Origin: Peptacetobacter sp900539645
GTDB taxonomy: Bacteria > Bacillota > Clostridia > Peptostreptococcales > Peptostreptococcaceae
Reading direction: 5' to 3'
Assembly: GCF_047807365.1 (NCBI RefSeq)
Contig: NZ_JBLOUI010000023.1
Coordinates: forward strand, 1-38,391
Length of the DNA stretch: 38,391 nt
The first letter of the stretch is position 1, and the number at the start of each line of letters is the position of its first letter. This document shows positions 1-7,654 of the stretch, in pieces. The position numbers and the translations under genes are program-made. Under the pieces are notes generated by a model. That model saw only the letters and a list, made by a program, of their open reading frames with translations. It was not told where the DNA came from and ran no database searches.

Positions 1-30
1 TAATTGTGGAGCTAAATTTGAATACAAAAA

Positions 31-109
31 AACTGACAACCGTTAGGTGTCAGTTAAAGGTACTGTCATAAGAACACCTTTTAAAGGTGTTCTATGGCAG
101 TATTTTTTT
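31..109 (+). terminator. Tandem hairpins ending in an intrinsic terminator
   Basis: The first hairpin pairs 31-41 with 46-55 (AACTGACAACC / GGTGTCAGTT, one bulged A). The second pairs around 62-80 with 83-101 (core AGAACACCTTTT / AAAGGTGTTCT) and is followed at 103-109 by a seven-T run. The second is a normal Rho-independent terminator for a transcript entering from the left. It insulates the rpsJ promoters from read-through. Confidence 0.85.
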
Positions 110-131
110 ATGGATAAAATTTCAAAAACAG

Positions 132-160
132 TTGACATGTATACAAAAATTTTGTATACT
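132..160 (+). promoter_or_regulatory. rpsJ promoter P1 with embedded palindrome
   Basis: TTGACA at 132-137 and TATACT at 155-160 are separated by 17 bp, a near-consensus sigma-A promoter. Positions 139-159 are a perfect inverted repeat: GTATACAAAA, a central A, then TTTTGTATAC. The repeat fills the spacer and runs into the -10 box, so a bound protein would block RNA polymerase. The promoter is clear; the operator is an inference from symmetry and position. Confidence 0.8.
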
Positions 161-245
161 AAGAAAAGTGTTTGAAAGAAAGAAAAGTAGCCAGTAAGAT
201 TTTTAAAAATAGATAAAAATAAATTTGAAAAGCACAAAAAAAGTC

Positions 246-274
246 TTGCAAAAGTATGTAAGATGAGGTAAAAT
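246..274 (+). promoter_or_regulatory. rpsJ promoter P2
   Basis: TTGCAA at 246-251 and TAAAAT at 269-274 are 17 bp apart, a good sigma-A match about 150 bp upstream of rpsJ. It lacks the palindrome seen at P1, so it could give constitutive expression. Confidence 0.55.
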
Positions 275-284
275 ATACTAGTGT

Positions 285-415
285 GCTTGAGAGATATATT
301 TAGTTGAAGTTTTGGCTGAACGCTGCAAAATGCTGAAAATGGGTTATAGAAACACCCGGAAGAGTGTATCGGAGGTAGCGGGATATCAAAATTATAATAA
401 ATATTTGTAGAAGGA
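285..415 (+). other. Untranslated leader of the S10 operon
   Basis: About 140 nt lie between P2 and the rpsJ ribosome-binding site, with no open frame of note. A modest hairpin can form around 350-370 (GAAACAC / GTGTATC with one mismatch). The sequence does not obviously match a leader class I know. L4-mediated attenuation is known for this operon in enterobacteria, but I cannot see that structure here. Confidence 0.35.
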
Positions 416-426
416 GGGAAATCAAG

Positions 427-738
427 ATGGCTAAAAATGAAAAAATAAGAATAAGATTAAAATCATATGATCACAAATTATTAGATTTTTCTGCTGGAAA
501 AATAGTAGAAACTGCTAAAAAAGCTGGTTCTCAGGTTTCAGGTCCTGTGCCACTACCAACAGAAAAGAAAATAGTTACTATATTAAGAGCTGTTCATAAA
601 TACAAAGATTCTAGAGAACAGTTCGAAATAAGAACTCACAAAAGACTTATAGATATAGCTAACCCAACACAGAAAACAGTTGATTCTCTAATGAGATTAG
701 ATTTACCAGCTGGTGTTGATATAGAAATAAAATTATAA
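427..738 (+). CDS. rpsJ: 30S ribosomal protein S10
   Basis: S10 is a 30S head protein; as NusE it also pairs with NusB in transcription antitermination. The 103-residue length matches the family (about 102), and the N-terminal KIRIRLKSYDHKLLD segment is typical. The ATG follows GGAGGG at normal spacing. It is the first gene of the S10 cluster, behind two promoters. All ten isoleucines are ATA and all three glutamines CAG, showing the strong bias of the highly expressed genes here. Identification is certain. Confidence 0.99.
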   Translation: MAKNEKIRIRLKSYDHKLLDFSAGKIVETAKKAGSQVSGPVPLPTEKKIVTILRAVHKYKDSREQFEIRTHKRLIDIANPTQKTVDSLMRLDLPAGVDIEIKL

Positions 739-753
739 GAACATATAAACCGC

Positions 754-810
754 CTAAGATAGAGATATCTTAGAATGATTACTCTTTACGAAGGGCAATC
801 CGCTGTAAGA
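754..810 (+). other. Intercistronic RNA hairpins between rpsJ and rplC
   Basis: A perfect 8-bp stem (CTAAGATA / TATCTTAG) closes a GAGA tetraloop at 754-773. A second, weaker stem pairs 783-789 with 805-810 (TCTTTAC / GTAAGA, one bulge). There is no T-run, so it is not a terminator. It may be a processing or stability element, or part of a ribosomal-protein control site. The 92-nt gap is unusually long for this cluster. Confidence 0.5.
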
Positions 811-830
811 AAATAATAGGAGGTGCTAAT

Positions 831-1460
831 ATGAAAGGAATATTAGGAAAAAAAGTTGGTATGACTCAGATATTCACTGAAGAAGGTGTTGTTATACCAG
901 TTACAGTAGTAGAAGTTGGACCAGTTGTTGTAACTCAGGTTAAAACAATAGAAAATGATGGATACAACGCAATACAGGTTGGTTTTGAAGATGCTAAAGA
1001 AAAATCATTAAACAAACCAGCTAAAGGACATTTAGCAGCAGCTAATGTACTTAAAAAACACTTAAAAGAATTCAGAGTAGAAAATGCTGCAGAATATACA
1101 GTTGGACAGGAAATAAAAGCTGATATATTCGAAGCAGGTGCAAAAATAGATGTTACTGGAATATCTAAAGGTAAAGGATTCCAGGGACCAATAAAAAGAC
1201 ACGGACAGTCAAGAGGACCAGAAACTCACGGTTCTAGATACCACAGAAGACCAGGTTCAATGGGAGCTTGTTCTTATCCAGGTAGAGTTTTCAAAAACAA
1301 AAAACTTGCAGGACACATGGGTAGCGTAAAAGTTACTATACAGAATTTAGATTTAGTAAGAGTAGATGCTGAAAAAAATCTTATGTTAGTTAAAGGTGCT
1401 ATACCAGGAGCTAAAGGTTCAGTAGTAACAATAAAAGAAGCAGTTAAGGCTTCTAAATAA
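831..1460 (+). CDS. rplC: 50S ribosomal protein L3
   Basis: L3 is an early assembly protein of the 50S subunit whose loop reaches the peptidyl-transferase centre. The 209-residue protein begins MKGILGKKVGMTQIF and carries the conserved FQGPIKRHG segment near residues 117-125. AGGAGGT precedes the ATG. It is separated from rpsJ by a structured 92-nt spacer and followed by rplD after 28 nt. All 13 isoleucine codons are ATA and all seven glutamines CAG. Confidence 0.99.
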   Translation: MKGILGKKVGMTQIFTEEGVVIPVTVVEVGPVVVTQVKTIENDGYNAIQVGFEDAKEKSLNKPAKGHLAAANVLKKHLKEFRVENAAEYTVGQEIKADIFEAGAKIDVTGISKGKGFQGPIKRHGQSRGPETHGSRYHRRPGSMGACSYPGRVFKNKKLAGHMGSVKVTIQNLDLVRVDAEKNLMLVKGAIPGAKGSVVTIKEAVKASK

Positions 1461-1488
1461 CTACTAAGATAGGAAAGGAGGAACAAAA

Positions 1489-2112
1489 ATGCCAAAGATA
1501 AATGTTATGAATATTAACGGACAGAATGTTGGTGAAATAGAATTATGTGATTCTATATTCAACGTTGAAGTTAACGAACATGTGCTTTACGAAGCAGTTA
1601 AATGTCAGTTAGCAAATAGAAGACAGGGTACTCAGTCTGCTAAAACTAGAGCAGAAGTTAGAGGCGGCGGAAGAAAACCTTGGAAACAGAAAGGTACAGG
1701 AAGAGCTAGACAGGGTTCTACTAGATCTGTACAGTGGGTAGGTGGAGGAGTTGCCTTCGCACCAAAACCAAGAAGCTACAAATACACATTACCTAAAAAA
1801 GTTAGAAGATTAGCTATGAAATGTGCTTTATCTTCAAAAGTTCAGAGCAACGAAATAATAGTATTAGATGCATTAACAATGGATGCTCCTAAAACTAAAG
1901 AATTCGTAGCTATATTAAACAACATAAAAGCTTCAAGAAAAGCTCTAGTTGTAACAGCTGAAAAGAACGAAAATGTAATAAAATCAGCAAGAAACATAGA
2001 AGGTGTTCAGACTGCATTAGTTAACACTTTAAATGTATACGATATATTAAATCATGACACATTTGTAATAACTACAGATGCTGTTAAGAAAGTGGAGGAG
2101 GTGTACGCATAA
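1489..2112 (+). CDS. rplD: 50S ribosomal protein L4
   Basis: L4 binds 23S rRNA, and its long loop lines the exit tunnel together with L22. In E. coli L4 also represses the S10 operon; whether it does so here is unknown. The 207-residue length is normal, and the basic loop RGGGRKPWKQKGTGRAR is clear near residues 59-75. The start has AAAGGAGG just upstream. Its last codons carry a GGAGGAGG run that serves as the ribosome-binding site of rplW, whose ATG overlaps the stop codon. Confidence 0.99.
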   Translation: MPKINVMNINGQNVGEIELCDSIFNVEVNEHVLYEAVKCQLANRRQGTQSAKTRAEVRGGGRKPWKQKGTGRARQGSTRSVQWVGGGVAFAPKPRSYKYTLPKKVRRLAMKCALSSKVQSNEIIVLDALTMDAPKTKEFVAILNNIKASRKALVVTAEKNENVIKSARNIEGVQTALVNTLNVYDILNHDTFVITTDAVKKVEEVYA

Positions 2113-2402
2113 TGACTAATCCACATGACGTTATAATAAGACCAGTCGTTACTGAAAAAAGTATGACAGAAATGGCTGACAAAAAATACACTTTTGTTGT
2201 AGATAAGAAAGCTAACAAAACTGAAATAAAAAAAGCTGTAGAAGCTATATTCGACGTTAAAGTTGAAAAAGTAAACACACTAAACTATGATGGAAAAATG
2301 AAAAGAATGGGTAGAACTCAGGGAAGAACTGCTAGCTTCAAAAAAGCTGTTGTTAAATTAACAGAAGGAAGCAAAGAGATAGAATTCTTCCAGGGAATGT
2401 AA
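2112..2402 (+). CDS. rplW: 50S ribosomal protein L23
   Basis: L23 sits at the tunnel exit and is the docking site for trigger factor and SRP. The 96 residues are the usual length, beginning MTNPHDVIIRPVVTEKSM. Its ATG shares one base with the rplD stop (TAATG), and its ribosome-binding site lies inside rplD, so the two genes are probably translationally coupled. It is followed by rplB 33 nt downstream. Confidence 0.99.
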   Translation: MTNPHDVIIRPVVTEKSMTEMADKKYTFVVDKKANKTEIKKAVEAIFDVKVEKVNTLNYDGKMKRMGRTQGRTASFKKAVVKLTEGSKEIEFFQGM

Positions 2403-2435
2403 TATCCTAACTATTTATTAAGGAGGGAAACAAGA

Positions 2436-3266
2436 ATGGCTATTAAAAAGTTTAAACCTACTTCTCCTGCCTTAAGACAGATGACAGTTTTAGTTTCTGA
2501 TGAAATAACTACTAACAGCCCAGAAAAATCACTTTTAGTTAACCTAAAAAATAACTCTGGTAGAAATGCTCACGGTAGAATAACTGTTCGTCACAGAGGT
2601 GGAAGACAGAAAAGAAAATATAGATTAATAGATTTCAAAAGAAATAAAGATGGTATACCTGCAAAGGTTGCTACAATAGAATACGATCCAAACAGAACTG
2701 CTAACATAGCTTTATTACACTATGCAGATGGTGAAAAAAGATATATATTAGCACCAGTTGGAATAAAAGTTGGAGATACTTTACTATCAGGTAAAGGTGC
2801 TGACATAAAACCAGGTAACTGCTTACAGTTAAAAGACATGCCAGTTGGTACATTAGTTCACAATATAGAACTTAAACCAGGTAAAGGTGGTCAGTTAGTA
2901 AGATCAGCAGGTGTTTCTGCTCAGTTAATGGCTAAAGAAGGAAAAAATGCATTACTAAGATTACCATCAGGTGAAATGAGATTAGTAAGTATAGAATGTA
3001 AAGCTACTATAGGACAGGTTGGTAACATAGAACACGGTAACGTTGTTATAGGTAAAGCTGGTAGAACAAGACACATGGGTATGAGACCTACAGTAAGAGG
3101 TTCTGTAATGAACCCTAACGACCATCCACACGGTGGTGGGGAAGGTAGAGCTCCAATAGGTAGACCATCACCAGTTACACCTTGGGGTAAACCTGCTCTT
3201 GGATACAAAACTAGAAAGAAAAATAAAGCTTCAAATAAATTAATAGTTTCAAGAAGAACTAAATAG
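2436..3266 (+). CDS. rplB: 50S ribosomal protein L2
   Basis: L2 is a primary 23S rRNA binder essential for subunit association and peptidyl-transferase function. The 276 residues match the family. The highly conserved HPHGGGEGR motif, with the histidine implicated in activity, is present near residues 229-237. TAAGGAGGG precedes the ATG. Position between rplW and rpsS is the canonical S10 order. Confidence 0.99.
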   Translation: MAIKKFKPTSPALRQMTVLVSDEITTNSPEKSLLVNLKNNSGRNAHGRITVRHRGGRQKRKYRLIDFKRNKDGIPAKVATIEYDPNRTANIALLHYADGEKRYILAPVGIKVGDTLLSGKGADIKPGNCLQLKDMPVGTLVHNIELKPGKGGQLVRSAGVSAQLMAKEGKNALLRLPSGEMRLVSIECKATIGQVGNIEHGNVVIGKAGRTRHMGMRPTVRGSVMNPNDHPHGGGEGRAPIGRPSPVTPWGKPALGYKTRKKNKASNKLIVSRRTK

Positions 3267-3308
3267 TAATCGTTAATAGATTTATTTATTCGGAAAGGAG
3301 GATCATAC

Positions 3309-3590
3309 ATGTCAAGATCAACTAAAAAAGGACCTTTCGTGCATAAGGGTCTATTAAAGAAAGTAGAAGCTATGAACGCTAGCGGAAACAGAGAAGTTAT
3401 AAAAACTTGGTCAAGAACTTCTACAATATTCCCACAGTTCGTTGAAAATACAATAGCTGTACATGACGGAAGAAAACATGTTCCAGTATACATAACTGAA
3501 GATATGGTTGGACACAAATTAGGAGAATTCGTTCCAACAAGAACTTTCAAAGGACATAAAGACGACGAAAAATCAAATAAAAGAAAATAA
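3309..3590 (+). CDS. rpsS: 30S ribosomal protein S19
   Basis: S19 forms a head complex with S13 near the A site. The protein has 93 residues and opens with the family signature RSTKKGPFV. AAAGGAGG lies upstream of the ATG. It falls in canonical order between rplB and rplV, with a short 24-nt gap to rplV. Confidence 0.99.
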   Translation: MSRSTKKGPFVHKGLLKKVEAMNASGNREVIKTWSRTSTIFPQFVENTIAVHDGRKHVPVYITEDMVGHKLGEFVPTRTFKGHKDDEKSNKRK

Positions 3591-3614
3591 TTATGTTGAA
3601 AGGAGGACCACGTA

Positions 3615-3947
3615 ATGGAAGCAAAAGCTACTGCTAAATATGTACGTGTTTCAGCAAGAAAAGCAGGACAGATATGCGATCTTGTTAGAGGAAAAAATGT
3701 TGATGAAGCTTTAGCTATATTAAAGTTCACTCCTAGAGAGGCAGCTTCAATAATAGCAAAAGTTGTTGCATCAGCAAAAGCAAATGCAGAAAACAACCAC
3801 GAAATGGATACAGATAAATTATACATAGCATCAATAGTTGCAAACCAGGGGCCAACAATGAAAAGATACATGCCTAGAGCTCAGGGTCGTGCATGCGAAA
3901 TAAGAAAAAGAACTTCTCATATAGAAGTTGTACTTAAAGAAAAATAA
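3615..3947 (+). CDS. rplV: 50S ribosomal protein L22
   Basis: L22 spans the large subunit; its beta-hairpin lines the exit tunnel near the macrolide site. The 110-residue protein has the typical start AKYVRVSARKA and the hairpin-tip region RAQGRA near residues 88-93. GAAAGGAGG is upstream. No deletion or insertion of the kind seen in macrolide-resistant strains is evident by eye. Confidence 0.99.
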   Translation: MEAKATAKYVRVSARKAGQICDLVRGKNVDEALAILKFTPREAASIIAKVVASAKANAENNHEMDTDKLYIASIVANQGPTMKRYMPRAQGRACEIRKRTSHIEVVLKEK

Positions 3948-3964
3948 GAGAAGGAGGTACAGTA

Positions 3965-4756
3965 ATGGGTCAGAAAGTTAATCCACACGGACTAAGAGTC
4001 GGTGTTATAAAAGATTGGGATTCAAGATGGTTCACTAATAATGGTAAAGAGTTCGGAAGCTTCATATTAGAAGACCACAATATCCGTAAATTCTTAAAGA
4101 AAAAATTATACTCTGCTGGAGTTGCTAAAATAGAAATAGAAAGATCAGCTAACAAAGTTAAATTAGATTTACATGTTGCTAAACCAGGTGTTGTTATAGG
4201 TAGAGCAGGATCTGAAATAGAAGCTTTAAAAGCTGAATTAGAAAAATTAACTGGAAAAACTGTTATAGTTAACATAGTTGAAGTTAAAAATGTAGATAGA
4301 GATGCTCAGTTAGTTGCTGAAAATATAGCTGCTGCTATAGAAAGAAGGGTTGCCTTCAGAAGAGCAATGAAACAGGGAATACAGAGAGCTATGAAATCAG
4401 GAGCTAAAGGTATAAAAGTTGCTGCTTCTGGTAGATTAGGTGGAGCTGAAATGGCTAGAACAGAAGGATACAGCGAAGGAAATGTACCTCTACAGACTTT
4501 AAGATCTGATATAGATTACGGATTCGCTGAAGCAGATACTACTTACGGTAAAATAGGTATAAAAGTTTGGATATGCAACGGTGAAGTTCTTCCAACTAAA
4601 CACGTTCCAGGTGCAGATCCAAGACCTGAAAGACCAGGTAGAAGAGACAACAGAGATAATAAGAGAAATAACAGAAGAGGAAATGATAGAAACAACAGAG
4701 GAAACAGAAGACCTCAGGGATCAAGACCTCAGAGAACTGAAAATAAAGAAAACTAA
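3965..4756 (+). CDS. rpsC: 30S ribosomal protein S3 with a long basic tail
   Basis: S3 lies at the mRNA entry tunnel and has helicase activity with S4 and S5. The N-terminal KH domain shows the GxxG-type loop GVVIGRAGSEIE at residues 75-86. At 263 residues it is longer than the common 210-230. The excess is a C-terminal tail from about residue 218, made almost only of R, N, D, G, P and K, probably disordered and RNA-binding. Related clostridia carry similar tails. AGAAGGAGG precedes the ATG. Confidence 0.98.
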   Translation: MGQKVNPHGLRVGVIKDWDSRWFTNNGKEFGSFILEDHNIRKFLKKKLYSAGVAKIEIERSANKVKLDLHVAKPGVVIGRAGSEIEALKAELEKLTGKTVIVNIVEVKNVDRDAQLVAENIAAAIERRVAFRRAMKQGIQRAMKSGAKGIKVAASGRLGGAEMARTEGYSEGNVPLQTLRSDIDYGFAEADTTYGKIGIKVWICNGEVLPTKHVPGADPRPERPGRRDNRDNKRNNRRGNDRNNRGNRRPQGSRPQRTENKEN

Positions 4757-4788
4757 TTAAAAGGTTCGAGGAAGGGAGGAAAATACTC

Positions 4789-5217
4789 ATGTTAATGCCA
4801 AAGAGAGTTAAACGTCGTAGAGTTCACAGAGGAAGCATGTCTGGGAAAGCTAACAAAGGTAACACAGTAACTTACGGTGATTTCGGTCTAGTTGCTATGG
4901 AACCATCTTGGATAACTTCAAACCAGATAGAAGCAGCCAGAGTTGCGATGACAAGATATATGAAAAGAGGGGGAAAAGTTTGGATAAAAATATTCCCTCA
5001 TAAACCAATAACAAGAAAACCAGCTGAAACTCGTATGGGTGCCGGTAAAGGTTCACCAGAATACTGGGTAGCAGTTGTAAAACCAGGAAGAGTAATGTTC
5101 GAAATAGGTGGTGTAGGAGAAGAAAAAGCAAGAGAAGCTATGAGACTTGCTGCTAATAAACTACCTATCAAATGTAAATTTGTTAAAAAAGAAGATCAGG
5201 TAAAGGGTGGTGAATAG
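4789..5217 (+). CDS. rplP: 50S ribosomal protein L16
   Basis: L16 helps position A-site tRNA on the 50S subunit and joins late in assembly. The 142 residues begin MLMPKRVKRRRVHRG, so the first ATG is the right start; GGGAGG lies ahead of it. The stop codon is followed after a single base by the rpmC ATG, implying translational coupling. Confidence 0.99.
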   Translation: MLMPKRVKRRRVHRGSMSGKANKGNTVTYGDFGLVAMEPSWITSNQIEAARVAMTRYMKRGGKVWIKIFPHKPITRKPAETRMGAGKGSPEYWVAVVKPGRVMFEIGGVGEEKAREAMRLAANKLPIKCKFVKKEDQVKGGE

Positions 5218-5218
5218 G

Positions 5219-5422
5219 ATGAAAGCTAAAGAATTAAGAGAATTAACAAGTGAACAGCTTACAGAAAAATTAAACGAATTCAAAAGTGAATTATTTAGCT
5301 TAAGATTCCAATTAGCTACTGGTCAGTTAGAAAATACAGCTAGAATCAAATTTGTTAAAAAAGATATAGCAAAAGTTAAAACTGTTCTTGCTGAAAGAAA
5401 GTTAAACGAAGCTAGAGCTTAA
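5219..5422 (+). CDS. rpmC: 50S ribosomal protein L29
   Basis: L29 is a small helical protein by the tunnel exit, next to L23. I chose the ATG at 5219, giving 67 residues starting MKAKELRELTSEQL, because the family begins exactly there. The upstream in-frame GTG at 5207 lies within the ribosome-binding site (AAAGGGTGG). The gene starts one base after rplP ends. Confidence 0.98.
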   Translation: MKAKELRELTSEQLTEKLNEFKSELFSLRFQLATGQLENTARIKFVKKDIAKVKTVLAERKLNEARA

Positions 5423-5446
5423 TAATTGGAAGGAGGCTTTTTAGAC

Positions 5447-5701
5447 ATGGAAAGAGGAAGAAGAAAAGTTAGAATAGGCCGTGTTGTAAGTAATAAAATG
5501 GATAAAACAATAGTTGTTGCTGTTGAAGAATTCGTTCGTCATCCATTATACAACAAACGTGTTAAGAGAACAAAAACATTCAAAGCTCATGATGAAAACA
5601 ACGTATGTAACATCGGAGATAGAGTTAAAATAATGGAAACTAGACCTTTATCAAAAGATAAAAGATTTAGATTAGTTGAAGTTGTTGAAAAGGTTAAATA
5701 G
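5447..5701 (+). CDS. rpsQ: 30S ribosomal protein S17
   Basis: S17 is an OB-fold protein binding the 5' domain of 16S rRNA. From the ATG at 5447 the protein has 84 residues (MERGRRKVRIGRVVS), the usual length. AAGGAGG at 5430-5436 fits this start and not the earlier TTG at 5426. Conserved KMDKTIVV and RHPLYNK segments are present. Confidence 0.98.
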   Translation: MERGRRKVRIGRVVSNKMDKTIVVAVEEFVRHPLYNKRVKRTKTFKAHDENNVCNIGDRVKIMETRPLSKDKRFRLVEVVEKVK

Positions 5702-5725
5702 TTTTTTTAAGAAGGAGGGATTACG

Positions 5726-6094
5726 ATGATACAGCAGGAAACTCGTCTAAGAGTTGCAGACAACTCTGGTGCCAAAGAACTATTAACTATACGTGTTCTT
5801 GGTGGAAGTAAAAGAAGATATGCTAATATAGGCGACGTAGTTGTTGCTACAGTAAAAAGTGCAACACCAGGTGGAGTTGTAAAAAAAGGTAAAGTTGTAA
5901 AAGCAGTTATAGTAAGAAGCAAAAAAGGCGTAAGACGTAACGACGGAAGTTATATATCATTTGATGAAAATGCAGCAGTTATAATAAAAGACGATAAAAC
6001 TCCAGTAGGAACTCGTATATTTGGGCCTGTTGCAAGAGAATTAAGAGATAATGACTTTATGAAAATAGTTTCTCTTGCTCCAGAAGTTTTATAA
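5726..6094 (+). CDS. rplN: 50S ribosomal protein L14
   Basis: L14 sits on the intersubunit face, contacts h14 of 16S rRNA in bridge B8, and is the binding site of the silencing factor RsfS. The 122-residue length is exactly standard, opening MIQQETRLRVADNSGAKE. GAAGGAGGG precedes the ATG. It is the first gene of what is the spc operon in E. coli, but no separate promoter is visible in the 24-nt gap. Confidence 0.99.
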   Translation: MIQQETRLRVADNSGAKELLTIRVLGGSKRRYANIGDVVVATVKSATPGGVVKKGKVVKAVIVRSKKGVRRNDGSYISFDENAAVIIKDDKTPVGTRIFGPVARELRDNDFMKIVSLAPEVL

Positions 6095-6114
6095 TTAAGG
6101 AGGTGCAATGAGAA

Positions 6115-6423
6115 ATGATGAGAGTTAAAAAAGGTGACACTGTAGTAGTTATAGCAGGAAAAGACAAAGGTAAAAAAGGTACAGTTCTTAACGTAAACCC
6201 TAAAGCAAACAAAGTTACTGTTGAAGGAGTTAACGTAATAACTAAACACCAGAAACCATCTGCTATGAACCAGCAGGGTGGAATAATAAATAAAGAAGCT
6301 CCAATAGATATGTCTAACGTAATGCCATTTGATCCTGAAACAGGAAAAGGTGTTAGAGTTAGATTCGTAGAAAAAGACGGAGTTAAAGTAAGAGTATCAG
6401 CAAAGAGCGGAAAAGAATTATAA
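6115..6423 (+). CDS. rplX: 50S ribosomal protein L24
   Basis: L24 is an assembly initiator carrying a KOW motif (KGDTVVVIAGKDKGKKG near residues 6-22). Two adjacent ATG codons are possible starts. The first (102 residues) has the better spacing, nine bases, from AAGGAGGTG; starting at 6118 would give the family-like MRVKKGD. The choice affects only one residue. Confidence 0.98.
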   Translation: MMRVKKGDTVVVIAGKDKGKKGTVLNVNPKANKVTVEGVNVITKHQKPSAMNQQGGIINKEAPIDMSNVMPFDPETGKGVRVRFVEKDGVKVRVSAKSGKEL

Positions 6424-6448
6424 TAAGTAATGAAAGGAGGGACCTTAA

Positions 6449-6991
6449 ATGGCTTCTAGATTAGAAGAAAAATACATAAAAGAAGTTGCTCCAGCTTTAA
6501 TGGAGAAATTTGAATACAAAAACGTAATGGAAATACCTAAATTAGTTAAAATAGTTATAAACATGGGGATAGGTGACGCTAAAGAAAATCCAAAAGGATT
6601 AGAAAAAGCTGTTGAAGAATTAGAATTAATAGCAGGTCAGAAACCAGTTATAACAAGAGCTAGAAAATCTGTTGCGAACTTCAAATTAAGAGAAGGAATG
6701 CCAATAGGTACAAAAGTTACATTAAGAGATGACAAAATGTTCTACTTCATGGATAAATTAGTTTCTGTTTCTTTACCAAGAGTTAGAGACTTCAGAGGTG
6801 TAAGTGCAGATTCATTCGACGGAAGAGGAAACTACGCACTAGGAATAAAAGAACAGTTAATATTCCCTGAAATAGAATACGATAAAGTAGACAAAGTTAG
6901 AGGAATGGACATAATCTTCGTTACTACAGCTAAAACTGACGAAGAAGCTCGTGAATTAATAAAATTATTAGGAATGCCATTTTCTAAGTAA
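6449..6991 (+). CDS. rplE: 50S ribosomal protein L5
   Basis: L5 binds 5S rRNA and contacts S13 and P-site tRNA at the central protuberance. The 180 residues match the family, with the conserved KLVKIVINMGIGDA (about 31-44) and LPRVRDFRG segments. AAAGGAGGG lies upstream. It is followed after 17 nt by the S14 gene. Confidence 0.99.
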   Translation: MASRLEEKYIKEVAPALMEKFEYKNVMEIPKLVKIVINMGIGDAKENPKGLEKAVEELELIAGQKPVITRARKSVANFKLREGMPIGTKVTLRDDKMFYFMDKLVSVSLPRVRDFRGVSADSFDGRGNYALGIKEQLIFPEIEYDKVDKVRGMDIIFVTTAKTDEEARELIKLLGMPFSK

Positions 6992-7008
6992 GTAAAGGAG
7001 GGATTCCC

Positions 7009-7194
7009 GTGGCTAGAAAAGCAATGGTTGTTAAACAGCAGAGAAAACAGAAATATAAAACTAGAGAATACACTAGATGTTCTATATGTGGAAGACCACA
7101 TGCAGTTTTAAAAGACTTTGGAATATGCCGTATATGCTTTAGAGAATTAGCATACAAAGGTGAAATACCTGGCGTAAGAAAAGCAAGTTGGTAA
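7009..7194 (+). CDS. rpsN: 30S ribosomal protein S14, zinc-binding form
   Basis: This is the short 61-residue S14 (type Z) of the 30S head. Four cysteines (24, 27, 40, 43) in two CxxC pairs form the zinc site, so this is the C+ version. The start is GTG at 7009, placed after AAAGGAGGG. No zinc-free paralogue is visible in the window. Confidence 0.98.
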   Translation: MARKAMVVKQQRKQKYKTREYTRCSICGRPHAVLKDFGICRICFRELAYKGEIPGVRKASW

Positions 7195-7225
7195 GATTTG
7201 GAAAGAATGGAAGGAGGGCTATAAA

Positions 7226-7624
7226 ATGACAATGACAGATCCAATTGCAGATATGCTTACTCGTATAAGAAATGCGAACACAGTTAAGCATGAAACTGTT
7301 GACGTTCCCGCTTCTAACATAAAAAAAGAAATAGCTAGAATACTTCTTGAAGAAGGTTTCGTTAAAGGTTATGACGTTATAGAAGATGGAAAACAGGGAA
7401 TAATAAGATTACAATTAAAGTACGGAATAGAAGGCGAAAGAGTAATATCAGGACTTAAGAGAATATCTAAACCTGGTATGAGAGTTTACAGCTCTAAAGA
7501 CGAAATACCAAAGGTATTAAACGGATTAGGTGTAGCTATAATGTCTACTTCTAAAGGTATATTAACAGATAGAGAAGCAAGAAAAGAAAATGTTGGTGGA
7601 GAAGTAATCTGCTACGTTTGGTAA
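7226..7624 (+). CDS. rpsH: 30S ribosomal protein S8
   Basis: S8 binds the central domain of 16S rRNA; in E. coli it is the translational repressor of the spc operon. The 132 residues open MTMTDPIADMLTRIRNA. I chose the first ATG at 7226 because AAGGAGGG ends seven bases before it. The C-terminal STSKGILTDREAR segment is typical. Confidence 0.99.
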   Translation: MTMTDPIADMLTRIRNANTVKHETVDVPASNIKKEIARILLEEGFVKGYDVIEDGKQGIIRLQLKYGIEGERVISGLKRISKPGMRVYSSKDEIPKVLNGLGVAIMSTSKGILTDREARKENVGGEVICYVW

Positions 7625-7654
7625 TAATCGTTTAAAAAGTAAGGAGGTGCTACG

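Larger units (their letters stand above)
1..426. other. Intergenic stretch upstream of rpsJ
   Basis: No convincing gene is present here. The segment holds two successive hairpins (the second a terminator for a gene to the left of the window), two sigma-A-type promoters, and a leader of about 140 nt before rpsJ. In relatives the gene just upstream of rpsJ is usually tuf, but nothing of it can be read here. Confidence 0.7.

Noticed and set aside
43..237. A minus-strand 64-codon frame near the left edge
   Set aside because: It covers the terminator and the rpsJ promoter and has no family resemblance or start signals.
2921..3871. A 316-codon open frame on the minus strand across rplB, rpsS and rplV
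   Set aside because: It is antisense to three certain ribosomal genes, has no ribosome-binding site, and its composition mirrors their codon bias (no stop arises because the sense genes avoid certain codons).
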